From positions 1-64,000 of the forward strand of contig JBNARO010000001.1 of NCBI GenBank assembly GCA_049718665.1: a stretch of 64,000 bases of DNA, in the 5' to 3' direction. This DNA is from NZ13-RE01 sp049718665. Its GTDB lineage: Bacteria; Dictyoglomota; Dictyoglomia; Dictyoglomales; Dictyoglomaceae. The notes under the pieces were generated by a model. The model was not told the origin of the DNA and did no database searches. It was given only the letters and a program-made list of their open reading frames with translations. Below are positions 23,456 to 31,945 of the stretch, one piece after another; position 1 is the first letter of the stretch; each line of letters opens with the position of its first letter. Both the position numbers and the translations under genes were made by a program.

Positions 23456-23486
23456 GAAATAGAGCGATGTTATATGGTCAGAAAAA

Positions 23487-24503
23487 TTATTTTCTCAAGG
23501 GAGCGGTGGAGCCTCTAATAACTAGTTCAGTACTTACAATGATTTTTATAGGGGGTTGATTAGGATTTTTTATTCTATCTATTAGCCTTTTTGCAGTAAT
23601 ACTTCCCATCTCTTCTTTAAAAATTCTTATAGTGGTTAAAGGAGGGTCAAATTGAGAGGAAAGATCAATATCATCTATCCCTATCACAGAAAGTTCTTCA
23701 GGAACTTTTATCCCCATATCCTTTGCACATTGAATCACTCCTAATGCCATGGGATCGTTAGCAGACAATATTGCTGTAGGCTTTGGATCATTTTTCCAAA
23801 GAATTTGAAAAGCATGTCTTCCTGTTCTCATGGTTAGTTCTCTTTCTTCTATCATGTATTCAGGATTATATTTTATACCAGCCTCTTCTAAAGCCTTTTT
23901 ATAACCCTCCCATCTTTCATATACACTAATATGATCCAAAGGACCAGAAGCAAAAGCTATAATCTTATGCCCTAACTCTATAAGATATTTTGTAGCAATA
24001 TAAGCTCCTCTAATATTGTCTGCAAGAACACTATCCACATTTTCAGAATAGTTATCTACTAGTATTAAAGGGATACCAGTTTTTCTAATAGTCTCTATGA
24101 ATTCCTTTGGCATATCTGGTCCTGCTAAGATGAGTCCATCAATTCTTTCTTCTTGTAGCATTCTTGGAGGTTTTTGGGGATTCAGTTTCCCATGGGGAAT
24201 TATTCCATATAATAGATGATATCCCAGTTCATGGAGTTCATTCTGGGCAGAATAAAGAATTACAGAATAAAATGGGTCAGCCACTAAGGGTTTTTCTTTT
24301 TTAAGTATGAGAAAACCAATAGTTTTTGTTTCTCGAGTAATTAGTGCTCGTGCAGCTTGATTTGGCTTGTATTTTAATCTTCTTGCTATTTCTTTAATTT
24401 TCTTTTTTGTTTTCTCGCTTATTTTAGGGTCATCATTTAAAGCTCGAGAAACAGTTGAAGGTGAAACTCCAGCTTTTTTAGCAATATCCTTTATATTTAC
24501 CAT
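23487..24503 (-). CDS. LacI-family transcriptional regulator
   Basis: A 338-residue repressor with helix-turn-helix NIKDIAKKAGVSPSTVSRAL (residues 3-22), hinge QAARALITRE, and a sugar-binding-type sensor domain ending in LTTIRIFKEEMG. Start supported by AGAAGGAG. It is divergent from the family-5 ABC importer at 24722 and probably controls it, and perhaps itself, through the site near 24532. The compound transposon ends 21 bp beyond its stop codon. Confidence 0.9.
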   Translation of the reverse strand: MVNIKDIAKKAGVSPSTVSRALNDDPKISEKTKKKIKEIARRLKYKPNQAARALITRETKTIGFLILKKEKPLVADPFYSVILYSAQNELHELGYHLLYGIIPHGKLNPQKPPRMLQEERIDGLILAGPDMPKEFIETIRKTGIPLILVDNYSENVDSVLADNIRGAYIATKYLIELGHKIIAFASGPLDHISVYERWEGYKKALEEAGIKYNPEYMIEERELTMRTGRHAFQILWKNDPKPTAILSANDPMALGVIQCAKDMGIKVPEELSVIGIDDIDLSSQFDPPLTTIRIFKEEMGSITAKRLIDRIKNPNQPPIKIIVSTELVIRGSTAPLRK

Positions 24504-24531
24504 TTCTTTTTCTCCTTCTCAAGTTAAAAAT

Positions 24532-24545
24532 TTAAATCGTTTGAA
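24532..24545. promoter_or_regulatory. Possible LacI operator in the divergent region
   Basis: An imperfect palindrome TTAAATCGTTTGAA with central CG (5 of 7 pairs complementary), 28 bp before the LacI start and 43 bp before the -35 box of the importer promoter. Weak on its own; placed by position. Confidence 0.35.
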
Positions 24546-24588
24546 CTATTATATACAAAAAAATAGTATTAGTCAATGGAACTTATTC

Positions 24589-24617
24589 TTGACATAAAAT
24601 CCAGAGTATGATATATT
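24589..24617 (+). promoter_or_regulatory. Promoter of the family-5 ABC importer operon
   Basis: Perfect TTGACA (24589-24594), 17-bp gap, TATATT (24612-24617). It leaves a transcribed leader of about 100 nt before the binding-protein ATG at 24722 (AAGGAGGGAG site). Confidence 0.75.
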
Positions 24618-24721
24618 TAAAATAAAGATTTTTAAAAATTAGGAGGTGAGAGTTTAAGAAACAAAAAATTTCTCCCTTAATTTATTTTCCCTTTTAAAAA
24701 TTTAATGATAAGGAGGGAGCT

Positions 24722-26509
24722 ATGAAAAAATTAAATTTTATTTTGATCTTTATCCTTCTATTAGCAATTACTCTAACCCTATCCTCTGCACAGGTAAAAG
24801 GATCAGAAATCAGATTTGCTACAGGCTGGCCCTATCCTTTCCATGGAAATGCTTTTGGTCCTGGAGCTATAGGTGGGGCTTGGTGGTTTGCATATGAACC
24901 TTTTGCATATTATATTCCTGCGACAGGAGAATATATTCCAAGACTTGCACTTTCTTGGAAGGTTGAAGGCAATAAATTAGTTGTTAATTTAAGAAAGACA
25001 AAATGGAGTGATGGAACTCCTTTCACAGCAAAAGATATTGAATGCAATGTTGCATTTTTACAAGCTATGTGGGAATGGCCCTATGAAATAGCGGGAGTAG
25101 AAGTAAGATCTGAAAATACTGTTGCATTAGTTCTTAGTAGTACTCACCCATTCTTAATCCATTCTCTTCTAACTGATGGTGCAATTTCTACATTAGCTCC
25201 TTATCATGTATATGGGAAATTTTTAGCTGAAGCAAAAGAAGTAGCAGGATTAGGAAGAAAGATTTGGGAACTTAGAACTCAAGGTAAAACTGTATCAGAA
25301 GATATGAAAAAAGATTATGACAAGAAAGCGACAGCTTTTAGAGAAAAGATAAATAATTTTAGCCCTATAAAAGAAATAGGAAGAATGCCTGTAGTAGGAA
25401 CATATGAGCCTACAAAAGTGACAAATACAGAAATGGTTTTAGAAAAGAACAGATACCATTGGGCAGCAGGAAAAATTAGAATACCAAGAGTAGTATTTAG
25501 AAGATGGTCTTCTAATGAGTTTGTATGGGCGTCCTTAGTAGCAGGAGAGATTGATGCTGCTCATCCTTCAATTCCTAAGGATGTAGTAGATCAATTCTCC
25601 TTACTAAATCCCAGATTGAAGCTGAAAGCGGTATCAGACCTATCAGAGTTTGCATTAGTATTTAATTTTGAGAAACCCTTATTTAAAGATTTAAATCTTA
25701 GAAAAGCAATTGCTTATGCATTGAATAGATCAAAAATTAGAGATATTGCTGCATGGCAAGCAAAGGATGTAAGCGATTATGCTCACGGTGTACTAAAGAG
25801 TATGGAGAAGGCATGGTTAGCTCCTGACTTCTTAAAGACTTTAACAAATTATAGTTATAACCCAGCAAAAGCAGAGGCAATCCTTAAAGAAGCAGGCTAT
25901 ACTAAAGGTTCTGATGGGCTATGGAGAACTCCTGACGGTAAGGTCGTAGCTTTTGCTGTTTCAGTATATGGTCCCCATAGTGATTGGGTCTTAGCGGCAA
26001 GAGAGATAACAGAACAATTAAAGAGCTTTGGATTTAAAGTAGAGCTAAAGATTATACCTGAAGGAATGAGAGATACAGTAATGAGAGGTGGAGATTATGA
26101 AACCGCAGTAGAATTTGGAACCGCATGGTGGGGATTTCCTAACCCTGCTACAGGATATACAAGAATTTATCAAGGAGAAGTTTCTGACTTTACAAGATTC
26201 CCTGCAAAGAGCAAATTCAAAACTCCTTGGGGAGATCTGTCTCCTTATGATCTAACAGACAAACTTCAGGAAGTTATATCAAAACCTGCGGAAGCAAAAG
26301 ATTACGTAGCAAAATTAGCATATATTACTAACGAATACTTACCTATGATTCCCTTCTTAGAAAAGGTTCTACCTATATTCTATTTAGATGGAAAGAGAGT
26401 AACAGGATGGCCCAAAGAAGATGATCCAAGATGGACTTTAGCTCCTGGAGGAATTGAAAGGCTATATGTGCTCCTCCTCTCCCAAGGGGAATTGAGACCT
26501 AAATATTAA
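24722..26509 (+). CDS. Family-5 extracellular solute-binding protein (oligopeptide/oligosaccharide)
   Basis: A 595-residue binding protein of the Dpp/Opp type with a signal peptide ending near LSSAQVKG. The family signature region PRLALSWKVEGNKLVVNLRK and KWSDGTPFTAKDIECNV is at about residues 77-115, and DLNLRKAIAYALNRSKI lies near 325. In thermophilic saccharolytic bacteria many members carry oligosaccharides instead of peptides; the LacI gene next door points to sugar here, but that is inference. Membrane and ATPase genes follow in order. Confidence 0.9.
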   Translation: MKKLNFILIFILLLAITLTLSSAQVKGSEIRFATGWPYPFHGNAFGPGAIGGAWWFAYEPFAYYIPATGEYIPRLALSWKVEGNKLVVNLRKTKWSDGTPFTAKDIECNVAFLQAMWEWPYEIAGVEVRSENTVALVLSSTHPFLIHSLLTDGAISTLAPYHVYGKFLAEAKEVAGLGRKIWELRTQGKTVSEDMKKDYDKKATAFREKINNFSPIKEIGRMPVVGTYEPTKVTNTEMVLEKNRYHWAAGKIRIPRVVFRRWSSNEFVWASLVAGEIDAAHPSIPKDVVDQFSLLNPRLKLKAVSDLSEFALVFNFEKPLFKDLNLRKAIAYALNRSKIRDIAAWQAKDVSDYAHGVLKSMEKAWLAPDFLKTLTNYSYNPAKAEAILKEAGYTKGSDGLWRTPDGKVVAFAVSVYGPHSDWVLAAREITEQLKSFGFKVELKIIPEGMRDTVMRGGDYETAVEFGTAWWGFPNPATGYTRIYQGEVSDFTRFPAKSKFKTPWGDLSPYDLTDKLQEVISKPAEAKDYVAKLAYITNEYLPMIPFLEKVLPIFYLDGKRVTGWPKEDDPRWTLAPGGIERLYVLLLSQGELRPKY

Positions 26510-26541
26510 GATAAATTAATAAAAGGGAAGGAGCCTTAGTG

Positions 26542-27528
26542 ATGAGATACATATTAAACAAGTTATTACAGATATTTATAATGACCTTCTTAGCTCTTAC
26601 TGTGGTATTCTTTATAGTCCAGTCTATGCCAGGAGATCCTGCTTTCGGTTTAGCAGTTTCCATAGCTCAATCAAGAAATATGTCTTTAGATAAAGCTTTA
26701 GAAATTGCTCATAATATTATAGGATACAACCCAAAGGAACCACTAATCTTGAAATACTTAAAGTTTATAAGAAATATATTCATAGGAAACTTTGGATATT
26801 CTACATATTTTAAAACAAGTGTCAATGAAATAATTGGAAAGGCTTTACCTTGGACCTTATTTGTAATATCCTTAGCAACTTTTACAGGATTTTTTGCGGG
26901 TGTAACTCTTGGCGCATTTTCTGCACAAAAAAGAGGCACATTTATAGATACATTTATACCTACAGTTTTTAGTATAATACAAGCAACTCCAGCCTTTGTA
27001 TTAGCAGTATTCATTCTATTTGTTGGGGCAGTAAGACTAAGACTCCTTCCTTTAGGTGGAGCATATCCTATTGATATGAACCCGGGGCTTTATCCCGGGT
27101 TCATATTAACTATTTTTCATCATGCTTTAGGGCCATTAATTGCCACATCTATTCCTCAGATAGCCTCCTGGGGGTTAGCCATGAGAGGAAATTGCTCCAG
27201 TATAATAGAAGAAGATTTTGTTAGATTCGCAAAAATGAGAGGTCTTCCTGATTCTACCATTGCCAAAAGATATGTAAGGAAAAATGCTATTTTACCATTA
27301 GTGGCAAGCCTAGCTATTGGAATTGGATATATGTTAGGGGGTCATACTTTAGTAGAAGTTATTTTTAATTATCCAGGAATAGGATATTACTTTGGACAAG
27401 CCATAAGTGTAAGAGATTTTGGGCTCCTTACAGGACTTTTTTCTCTTATAGTTATTGGAGTCATATTAGCCACCTTTGTAGCTGAGATTCTCTACTCAAT
27501 TATTGATCCAAGGGTGAAGGCACAATGA
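26542..27528 (+). CDS. ABC transporter permease, DppB/OppB type
   Basis: A 328-residue permease with six membrane segments, starting MRYILNKLLQIFIMTFLALT. The EAA-type loop reads FVRFAKMRGLPDSTIAKRYV. I use the ATG at 26542, with GGAAGGAG upstream; a GTG one codon earlier is possible. It overlaps the next gene by 4 bp. Unusually for this AT-rich genome, the coding sequence contains a perfect GC-rich 13-bp inverted repeat at 27074-27106, in a predicted external loop. Confidence 0.9.
   Translation: MRYILNKLLQIFIMTFLALTVVFFIVQSMPGDPAFGLAVSIAQSRNMSLDKALEIAHNIIGYNPKEPLILKYLKFIRNIFIGNFGYSTYFKTSVNEIIGKALPWTLFVISLATFTGFFAGVTLGAFSAQKRGTFIDTFIPTVFSIIQATPAFVLAVFILFVGAVRLRLLPLGGAYPIDMNPGLYPGFILTIFHHALGPLIATSIPQIASWGLAMRGNCSSIIEEDFVRFAKMRGLPDSTIAKRYVRKNAILPLVASLAIGIGYMLGGHTLVEVIFNYPGIGYYFGQAISVRDFGLLTGLFSLIVIGVILATFVAEILYSIIDPRVKAQ
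27074..27106. repeat. Strong 13-bp inverted repeat inside the DppB-type gene
   Basis: ATATGAACCCGGG (27074-27086) and CCCGGGTTCATAT (27094-27106) are exact inverse complements around a 7-nt loop GCTTTAT. It encodes NPGLYPGF within the frame. There is no T-run directly after it, so it is not an obvious terminator. It may shape mRNA stability or be a sequence inserted during evolution. Confidence 0.85.
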
Positions 27529-28379
27529 AAGACTTTATAAGACCAATTTTTAAGAATAATAAGGCTTTAATTGGTTTTATCTTTTTAAGTATTTTTATAT
27601 TAATGGCAACTATAGGTCCTATGGTTATTCCTTTAAACTTAACTTCTAATTTTGCAGAAAGATATCAACCCCCCTCTTTAAAACATCCTTATGGGACAGA
27701 TTATTTTGGAATAGACATATTTCAGCAAATAGTTCATGGAGCTCGCTCAGTAATAGGGCTTTCTGTTCTTGCAAGTTTATTTGCAGTTATTATAGGATCT
27801 ATCGTAGGAATTACTCGAGGATACTTAGAAGGATTCATATCCAAGTTTTTGGATACAATTATAACTATATTCTTAGTTATTCCTTCCTTCCCTGCATTAT
27901 TAATCATGGCTGCAATTTTTGCAGATAAATCTTTAAATATAGTCGCGGTAGCACTTATTATTGCCATGTGGCTTTGGGCTCCATTAGCAAAGCAAATCTC
28001 TGCTCAAGTTCTTTCTATAAAGTCGAAGGAATTTATAGAAACATCAAGGATGTTAAATTTAGGAACACCTTACATTCTCTTTAAAGATATAATGCCTCTA
28101 TTAATTCCCTATATTTTTATAAATTTTATTACTCAATTAAAAGGTGCTATGGAATTCAGTGTAGGACTAATGTTCTTAGGCCTTGCAAAGTTTGATCCAA
28201 CTCATTGGGGAGTAATGCTTAATTATGCGCTATATCAAGCAGGAGCTTTATATACTCCTCGAGGTTTTCATTACCCTGTAATAATTATGCTTCATATAGT
28301 TTTATTAATTTATGGAGGAATTCTTTTTGCTCAGGGAATAGAAGAAGTGTTTAATCCAAAACTGCGGAGGTACGAATAG
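27525..28379 (+). CDS. ABC transporter permease, DppC/OppC type
   Basis: A 284-residue permease with a first membrane segment ALIGFIFLSIFILMATIGPM, the PYGTDYFGIDIFQQIVHGAR motif typical of DppC, and the docking loop FIETSRMLNLGTPYILFKDI. It overlaps the upstream permease by 4 bp and abuts the next gene at a TAGTG junction, so the membrane pair and ATPases are translated together. Confidence 0.9.
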   Translation: MKDFIRPIFKNNKALIGFIFLSIFILMATIGPMVIPLNLTSNFAERYQPPSLKHPYGTDYFGIDIFQQIVHGARSVIGLSVLASLFAVIIGSIVGITRGYLEGFISKFLDTIITIFLVIPSFPALLIMAAIFADKSLNIVAVALIIAMWLWAPLAKQISAQVLSIKSKEFIETSRMLNLGTPYILFKDIMPLLIPYIFINFITQLKGAMEFSVGLMFLGLAKFDPTHWGVMLNYALYQAGALYTPRGFHYPVIIMLHIVLLIYGGILFAQGIEEVFNPKLRRYE

Positions 28380-29341
28380 TGAGGACTATACTATCTGTAA
28401 ATAACCTTAGAGCGGTATATTTAGTTAGAGAGGGGACTATTAAAGCTTGTGATGGGATTTCTTTTGATGTAGAGGAAAATACGGTATATGCTATTGTGGG
28501 AGAAAGTGCTTCTGGGAAGAGTACAATAATTGAAGCAATGACTCTCACCTTACCTCCTAATTCCAAAATTCTTGAAGGAGAAGTAATTTATCAAGGGAAA
28601 AATCTTCTTAAACTTCCTGAAAGTGAGTTAAGGAAGATCAGATGGACTGAGATTGCATTAGTTCCTCAAGCAGCACAGCAGTCTTTGAATCCAACAATGA
28701 AAATAATTGATCACTTTTTTGATACAGTAAATGCCCATGATAGTAATTGGAAAAGTGATGAGATAATAAAAAAAGCAGAGGAATTAATATCTCTTGTGAG
28801 GCTTGACTCTAAAAATGTCCTTTATTCCTTCCCTCATCAGTTATCAGGGGGAATGAAACAAAGAGTTCTTATTGCTCTTTCTCTAATATTTAACCCTAAG
28901 ATCCTCATCTTAGATGAGCCCACATCAGCATTAGATGTTCTTACTCAGGCTCACATTATTCAGCTTCTAAAAAATCTCAAGAAAGAACTCAACCTTACTT
29001 TGATTTTTGTTACTCACGATATAGCAGTTGCTGCAGAACTTTCTGATAGAATCTCTGTAGTATATGCGGGAAATATTGTGGAGAATGGTTCTACAAGGGA
29101 CGTTCTAAAAGACCCAAAACATCCATATACCCAAGGCTTAGTAAATTCTATAATGAGTTTAATATCAAATCCTGAGAAGATAAAAGGAATTCCGGGAGAC
29201 CCTCCCAGCCTTCTAAATCCTCCTTCTGGCTGTAGATTTCATCCTCGATGTCCTTATGTTATGGAAGAATGTAAAAAAGAGAAACCACCAATGTATTTTT
29301 TAAATAACAATAGAAAAGTAGCATGTTATCTTTACAAATAG
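28379..29341 (+). CDS. ABC transporter ATPase, DppD/OppD type
   Basis: A 320-residue ATPase: Walker A VGESASGKST near residue 41, signature LSGGMKQRVLIALSL near 157, Walker B ILILDEPTSAL and the H-loop VTHDIAVAAEL. The C-terminal extension has the Cys-rich CRFHPRCPYVMEECKKEKPP motif, which in Dpp/Opp ATPases binds an iron-sulfur cluster. Start is a GTG overlapping the previous stop by one base. Confidence 0.92.
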   Translation: MRTILSVNNLRAVYLVREGTIKACDGISFDVEENTVYAIVGESASGKSTIIEAMTLTLPPNSKILEGEVIYQGKNLLKLPESELRKIRWTEIALVPQAAQQSLNPTMKIIDHFFDTVNAHDSNWKSDEIIKKAEELISLVRLDSKNVLYSFPHQLSGGMKQRVLIALSLIFNPKILILDEPTSALDVLTQAHIIQLLKNLKKELNLTLIFVTHDIAVAAELSDRISVVYAGNIVENGSTRDVLKDPKHPYTQGLVNSIMSLISNPEKIKGIPGDPPSLLNPPSGCRFHPRCPYVMEECKKEKPPMYFLNNNRKVACYLYK

Positions 29342-29352
29342 GAGGTTTAAAA

Positions 29353-30366
29353 ATGGAAATACCAGTATTAGAACTGGAAGGGATAACAAAAATATTTTCC
29401 CGTGGATATTTCAAGAAAAAATATGTTATTGCCTTAGAAAATATTAATTTAAAAATTAATAAGCAAGATAGATGGGCAATAATTGGAGAAAGTGGAATGG
29501 GAAAGACCACATTAGCAAGAATTGCATGTCTCTTAGAGACTCCAACTTACGGGGAAATAAAATGGTTTGGAAAGAATATTTTAAATATATCAAAAAAGGA
29601 ATTATCGTTTCTCAGAACAAAGGTTCAATATGTTCATCAAGATCCTTATGCTTCTTTACATCCCTCAAGAACTATATATGCTACCTTAGCGGATCCATTA
29701 AAGAAAAACAATAATATTAGAGGAAAGGGCTTAGAAAGAAAAGTTGAGGAACTACTTAATTTGGTTGGTCTTACTCCTTCTTCTTATTTTTTAAATAAGT
29801 ATCCTCATCATCTCTCTGGTGGTGGAAGACAAAGGCTTGCTATTGCTAAAGCCCTTACAGCAAATCCGGAAATTCTTGTAGCAGATGAGCCCATAAGCAT
29901 GATAGATATGTCCCTTAGAGCTACCATTATTCAGATTCTAAAAATTCTTAATAAAGAATTGGGTCTTTCTATAATTCTTGTGCTTCATGATATTGGAGCT
30001 GCAAGATTCTTTGCTACTGATGGAGGGAAAATAGCCATATTATATAGTGGAAGAATTGTGGAAAAAGGAGAATGTGATGAAATTATAAATAATCCTTTAC
30101 ATCCCTATACTCGAACACTGATATCTGCAAGTCCTATTTCTGATCCAGATTTAGCTCAAAAGAAAAAGGTCCCAGAATTAAAGTCTTATAACCCCCCAAA
30201 AAGAGAATTAGGGAGCAAAATGTGCCCCTTTTCTCATGCGTGCTTATACTCTCAAGACATTTGTTTTAAAGAAGATCCTGTTCTTGAGAGTATAAATGAT
30301 AAACATGAAGTTGCCTGCTTCTTCTGGAACCGCTTACCAAAATGGGTTCCACCATGGAGTGTGTAA
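29353..30366 (+). CDS. ABC transporter ATPase, DppF/OppF type
   Basis: A 337-residue partner ATPase. Walker A IGESGMGKTT near residue 45, signature LSGGGRQRLAIAKAL, Walker B ILVADEPISMID, and a C-terminal Cys motif CPFSHACLYSQDICFKED. I chose the ATG at 29353, preceded by AGGAGG; an in-frame ATG at 29323 lies inside the upstream gene. Its TAA overlaps the ATG of a small membrane protein. Confidence 0.92.
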   Translation: MEIPVLELEGITKIFSRGYFKKKYVIALENINLKINKQDRWAIIGESGMGKTTLARIACLLETPTYGEIKWFGKNILNISKKELSFLRTKVQYVHQDPYASLHPSRTIYATLADPLKKNNNIRGKGLERKVEELLNLVGLTPSSYFLNKYPHHLSGGGRQRLAIAKALTANPEILVADEPISMIDMSLRATIIQILKILNKELGLSIILVLHDIGAARFFATDGGKIAILYSGRIVEKGECDEIINNPLHPYTRTLISASPISDPDLAQKKKVPELKSYNPPKRELGSKMCPFSHACLYSQDICFKEDPVLESINDKHEVACFFWNRLPKWVPPWSV

Positions 30367-30536
30367 TGGAAAAGAAATTTAAGTTAATGCAAGTTTTAAT
30401 ACTACTATTTGTAATAATCATGGGAATACTCTGGCTTATTTTTTGGAGGAGGAGTGGAATTGAATTTTATTTGGTAATTATCTCTCTTTTAATTTCTCTA
30501 CTTACTTTATGTTTTATCTTTAAAAGCAAAATTTGA
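30366..30536 (+). CDS. Small two-segment membrane protein, unknown
   Basis: A 56-residue protein beginning at the TAATG junction with the DppF-type gene, so it is probably made by re-initiation. A charged start MEKKFKLMQ is followed by two hydrophobic stretches (about residues 9-24 and 32-50) separated by WRRSG, and a KSKI end. I do not recognise the family. It is the last gene of the importer operon and converges directly with the next minus-strand gene without space for a terminator. Confidence 0.55.
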   Translation: MEKKFKLMQVLILLFVIIMGILWLIFWRRSGIEFYLVIISLLISLLTLCFIFKSKI

Positions 30537-31154
30537 TTAAACCAAGAAAGAGCTTTTTCTCTCCTTTGGAAGCCTTCTAAAATATTCTACATATCTTTTA
30601 AGGAGTTGAAGAAAAAGATTAAATCCTGCATTTTTATTTTTCTCTTGATATTCTTCTATTCTTTCTCTTTCCCAAGAAAGAATCTTTCTAATATCTTCTA
30701 TAGAATATACAGGAAGACCAAATTCGTCTTCTATTTTCTCTACATTATTTAAGAATTCCTGAAGAATATTTTTCAATTTAAGACTACGAGAAGATTTAGG
30801 AAGTAAGGATGGAAGGAACAAATTTTTAGATCTCACTTCATATTCCTTTTCTAATAAAGATATTACCTCTTTATACTCTTCATCAGTAAAATTTGGATTC
30901 TCTTCAAGAAAATTATAAACTTGAAACTCCATATTCAGGTGAAGATTCCATAATTTATTTTCTGACCATAATGGAGGAACTTCTTCAATCTTTTCTAAAG
31001 AATATTCTTGAGCTTGTTTTAAATAAACACACTTATTAGGACAATTTATCTCCTTAAATCTCTTTTCTCCACAACATTCAGCACAAATCCATTGTCCCAA
31101 GCTTTTACAATATCTTTTCCCTTTCCTCTTATTACAAATCCCACATTTTGCCAT
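30537..31154 (-). CDS. Cys-rich zinc-ribbon-like protein, unknown function
   Basis: A 205-residue soluble protein. Its first 45 residues hold CGICNKRKGKRYC, then CAECCGEKRF and CPNKCVYL, a pattern fit for two metal sites. The remaining 150 residues are predicted helical and charged, with no membrane segment. The N-terminal motif resembles uncharacterised proteins in other thermophilic bacteria (from memory). It has convergent and divergent neighbours, so it is a single-gene unit. Function is not known. Confidence 0.65.
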   Translation of the reverse strand: MAKCGICNKRKGKRYCKSLGQWICAECCGEKRFKEINCPNKCVYLKQAQEYSLEKIEEVPPLWSENKLWNLHLNMEFQVYNFLEENPNFTDEEYKEVISLLEKEYEVRSKNLFLPSLLPKSSRSLKLKNILQEFLNNVEKIEDEFGLPVYSIEDIRKILSWERERIEEYQEKNKNAGFNLFLQLLKRYVEYFRRLPKERKSSFLV

Positions 31155-31219
31155 AGTGGAAAAATTATATCATAAAGATTTTAGATGGGAAAGGTATATT
31201 CATATTAACATAATTTTAA

Positions 31220-31248
31220 TTGAAATCTATATTTTACATGGCTATAAT
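31220..31248 (+). promoter_or_regulatory. Promoter of phoU
   Basis: TTGAAA (31220-31225), 17-bp gap, perfect TATAAT (31243-31248), 41 bp before the TTG start at 31289. This shows the region before 31289 is not coding. Confidence 0.7.
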
Positions 31249-31288
31249 ATTACTCTATAATTCTTTTTTTAAAAAGGAGTTTTTACCT

Positions 31289-31945
31289 TTGGAAATAAGG
31301 ACTTTAGATAAAGAAATTGAGATATTAAGAGAAGATGTAGTTAGGATGGGAAGCATTGTAGAAAAGATGCTTCACCAAACCTTGGAATCTCTTAAAAAGA
31401 GAAATTTAGACTTAGCTCTTGATGCCATTAATAAAGATGATCTTGTAGATAAATATAATTGGGAGATTGAAAATAGGTGTATAAATCTGTTAGCACTTTA
31501 TCAGCCTGTGGCAAAAAGTCTAAGAATTATTGCATCTACTATGAAAATTATAAAAGACTTAGAAAGGATTGGAGATTATTCTGTAGATATTGCAAAATTC
31601 TCCTCAAGCCTTTTGAAAAATTTTTTTGAATTACCTTGGAAAGATATTTTTTATTTAGGAGAACTCTCAGAAAATATGCTTAGAGAAGTAGTAAGAGCGT
31701 ATTTCCAACCTGATTTAACTGCTTTAGAAAATCTTTCAGGAAAATATAAAGAAATAAATATAAAGTATCAGGAAATTCTTTCTAATATGATAGAGGAGAT
31801 ACAAAAAAATCCCAAAAATACCCAACAGATTATTCAATTAATTATGATATCTCGCTATTTAGAAAGAATTGCAGATCACATTACTAACATGATCGAAATT
31901 ATTTATTATATGGAAACAGGAGAGAAAAAAGAGCTTCATGGCTAA
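31289..31945 (+). CDS. phoU: PhoU-family phosphate uptake regulator
   Basis: A 218-residue all-helical PhoU protein with two repeats of the PhoU domain, the first containing the GSIVEKMLHQTLESL and KDLERIGDYSVDIAK motifs and the second ISRYLERIADHITNMIE. These bind metal and link Pst phosphate transport to signalling in known cases. No pst or phoR genes are in this window. The start is TTG at 31289, set by AAAAGGAG 9 nt before it; frames further upstream overlap the promoter. It overlaps the next gene by 8 bp. Confidence 0.85.
   Translation: MEIRTLDKEIEILREDVVRMGSIVEKMLHQTLESLKKRNLDLALDAINKDDLVDKYNWEIENRCINLLALYQPVAKSLRIIASTMKIIKDLERIGDYSVDIAKFSSSLLKNFFELPWKDIFYLGELSENMLREVVRAYFQPDLTALENLSGKYKEINIKYQEILSNMIEEIQKNPKNTQQIIQLIMISRYLERIADHITNMIEIIYYMETGEKKELHG

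Larger units (their letters stand above)
18259..23465. mobile_element. Compound transposon-like unit: sugar ABC transporter between two inverted MITE-like copies
   Basis: The unit 18269-23455 (5,187 bp) begins CTGACCTGTAATCA and ends with its near-exact inverse GATTACAGGTCAG. It is bounded on both sides by the identical 10-mer GAAATAGAGC (18259-18268 and 23456-23465). The left arm (18269 to about 18510) and right arm (23245-23455) are inverted copies of the element also seen at 3737-4220, which has its own 10-bp duplication. Neither arm has a target duplication of its own, so the whole block appears to have moved as one. The cargo is exactly four genes, a binding protein, ATPase and two permeases, and no transposase. 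It separates hsp20 from a LacI gene that were probably neighbours before. Confidence 0.88.

Noticed and set aside
24641..24670. AGGAGGTGAGAG in the leader of the family-5 binding-protein gene, as a site for a small upstream gene
   Set aside because: No start codon at a proper distance opens more than a few codons; it may be incidental.
31220..31288. Upstream extension of phoU
   Set aside because: The extension starts on the -35 box of the phoU promoter; a clear AAAAGGAG site points to the TTG at 31289.
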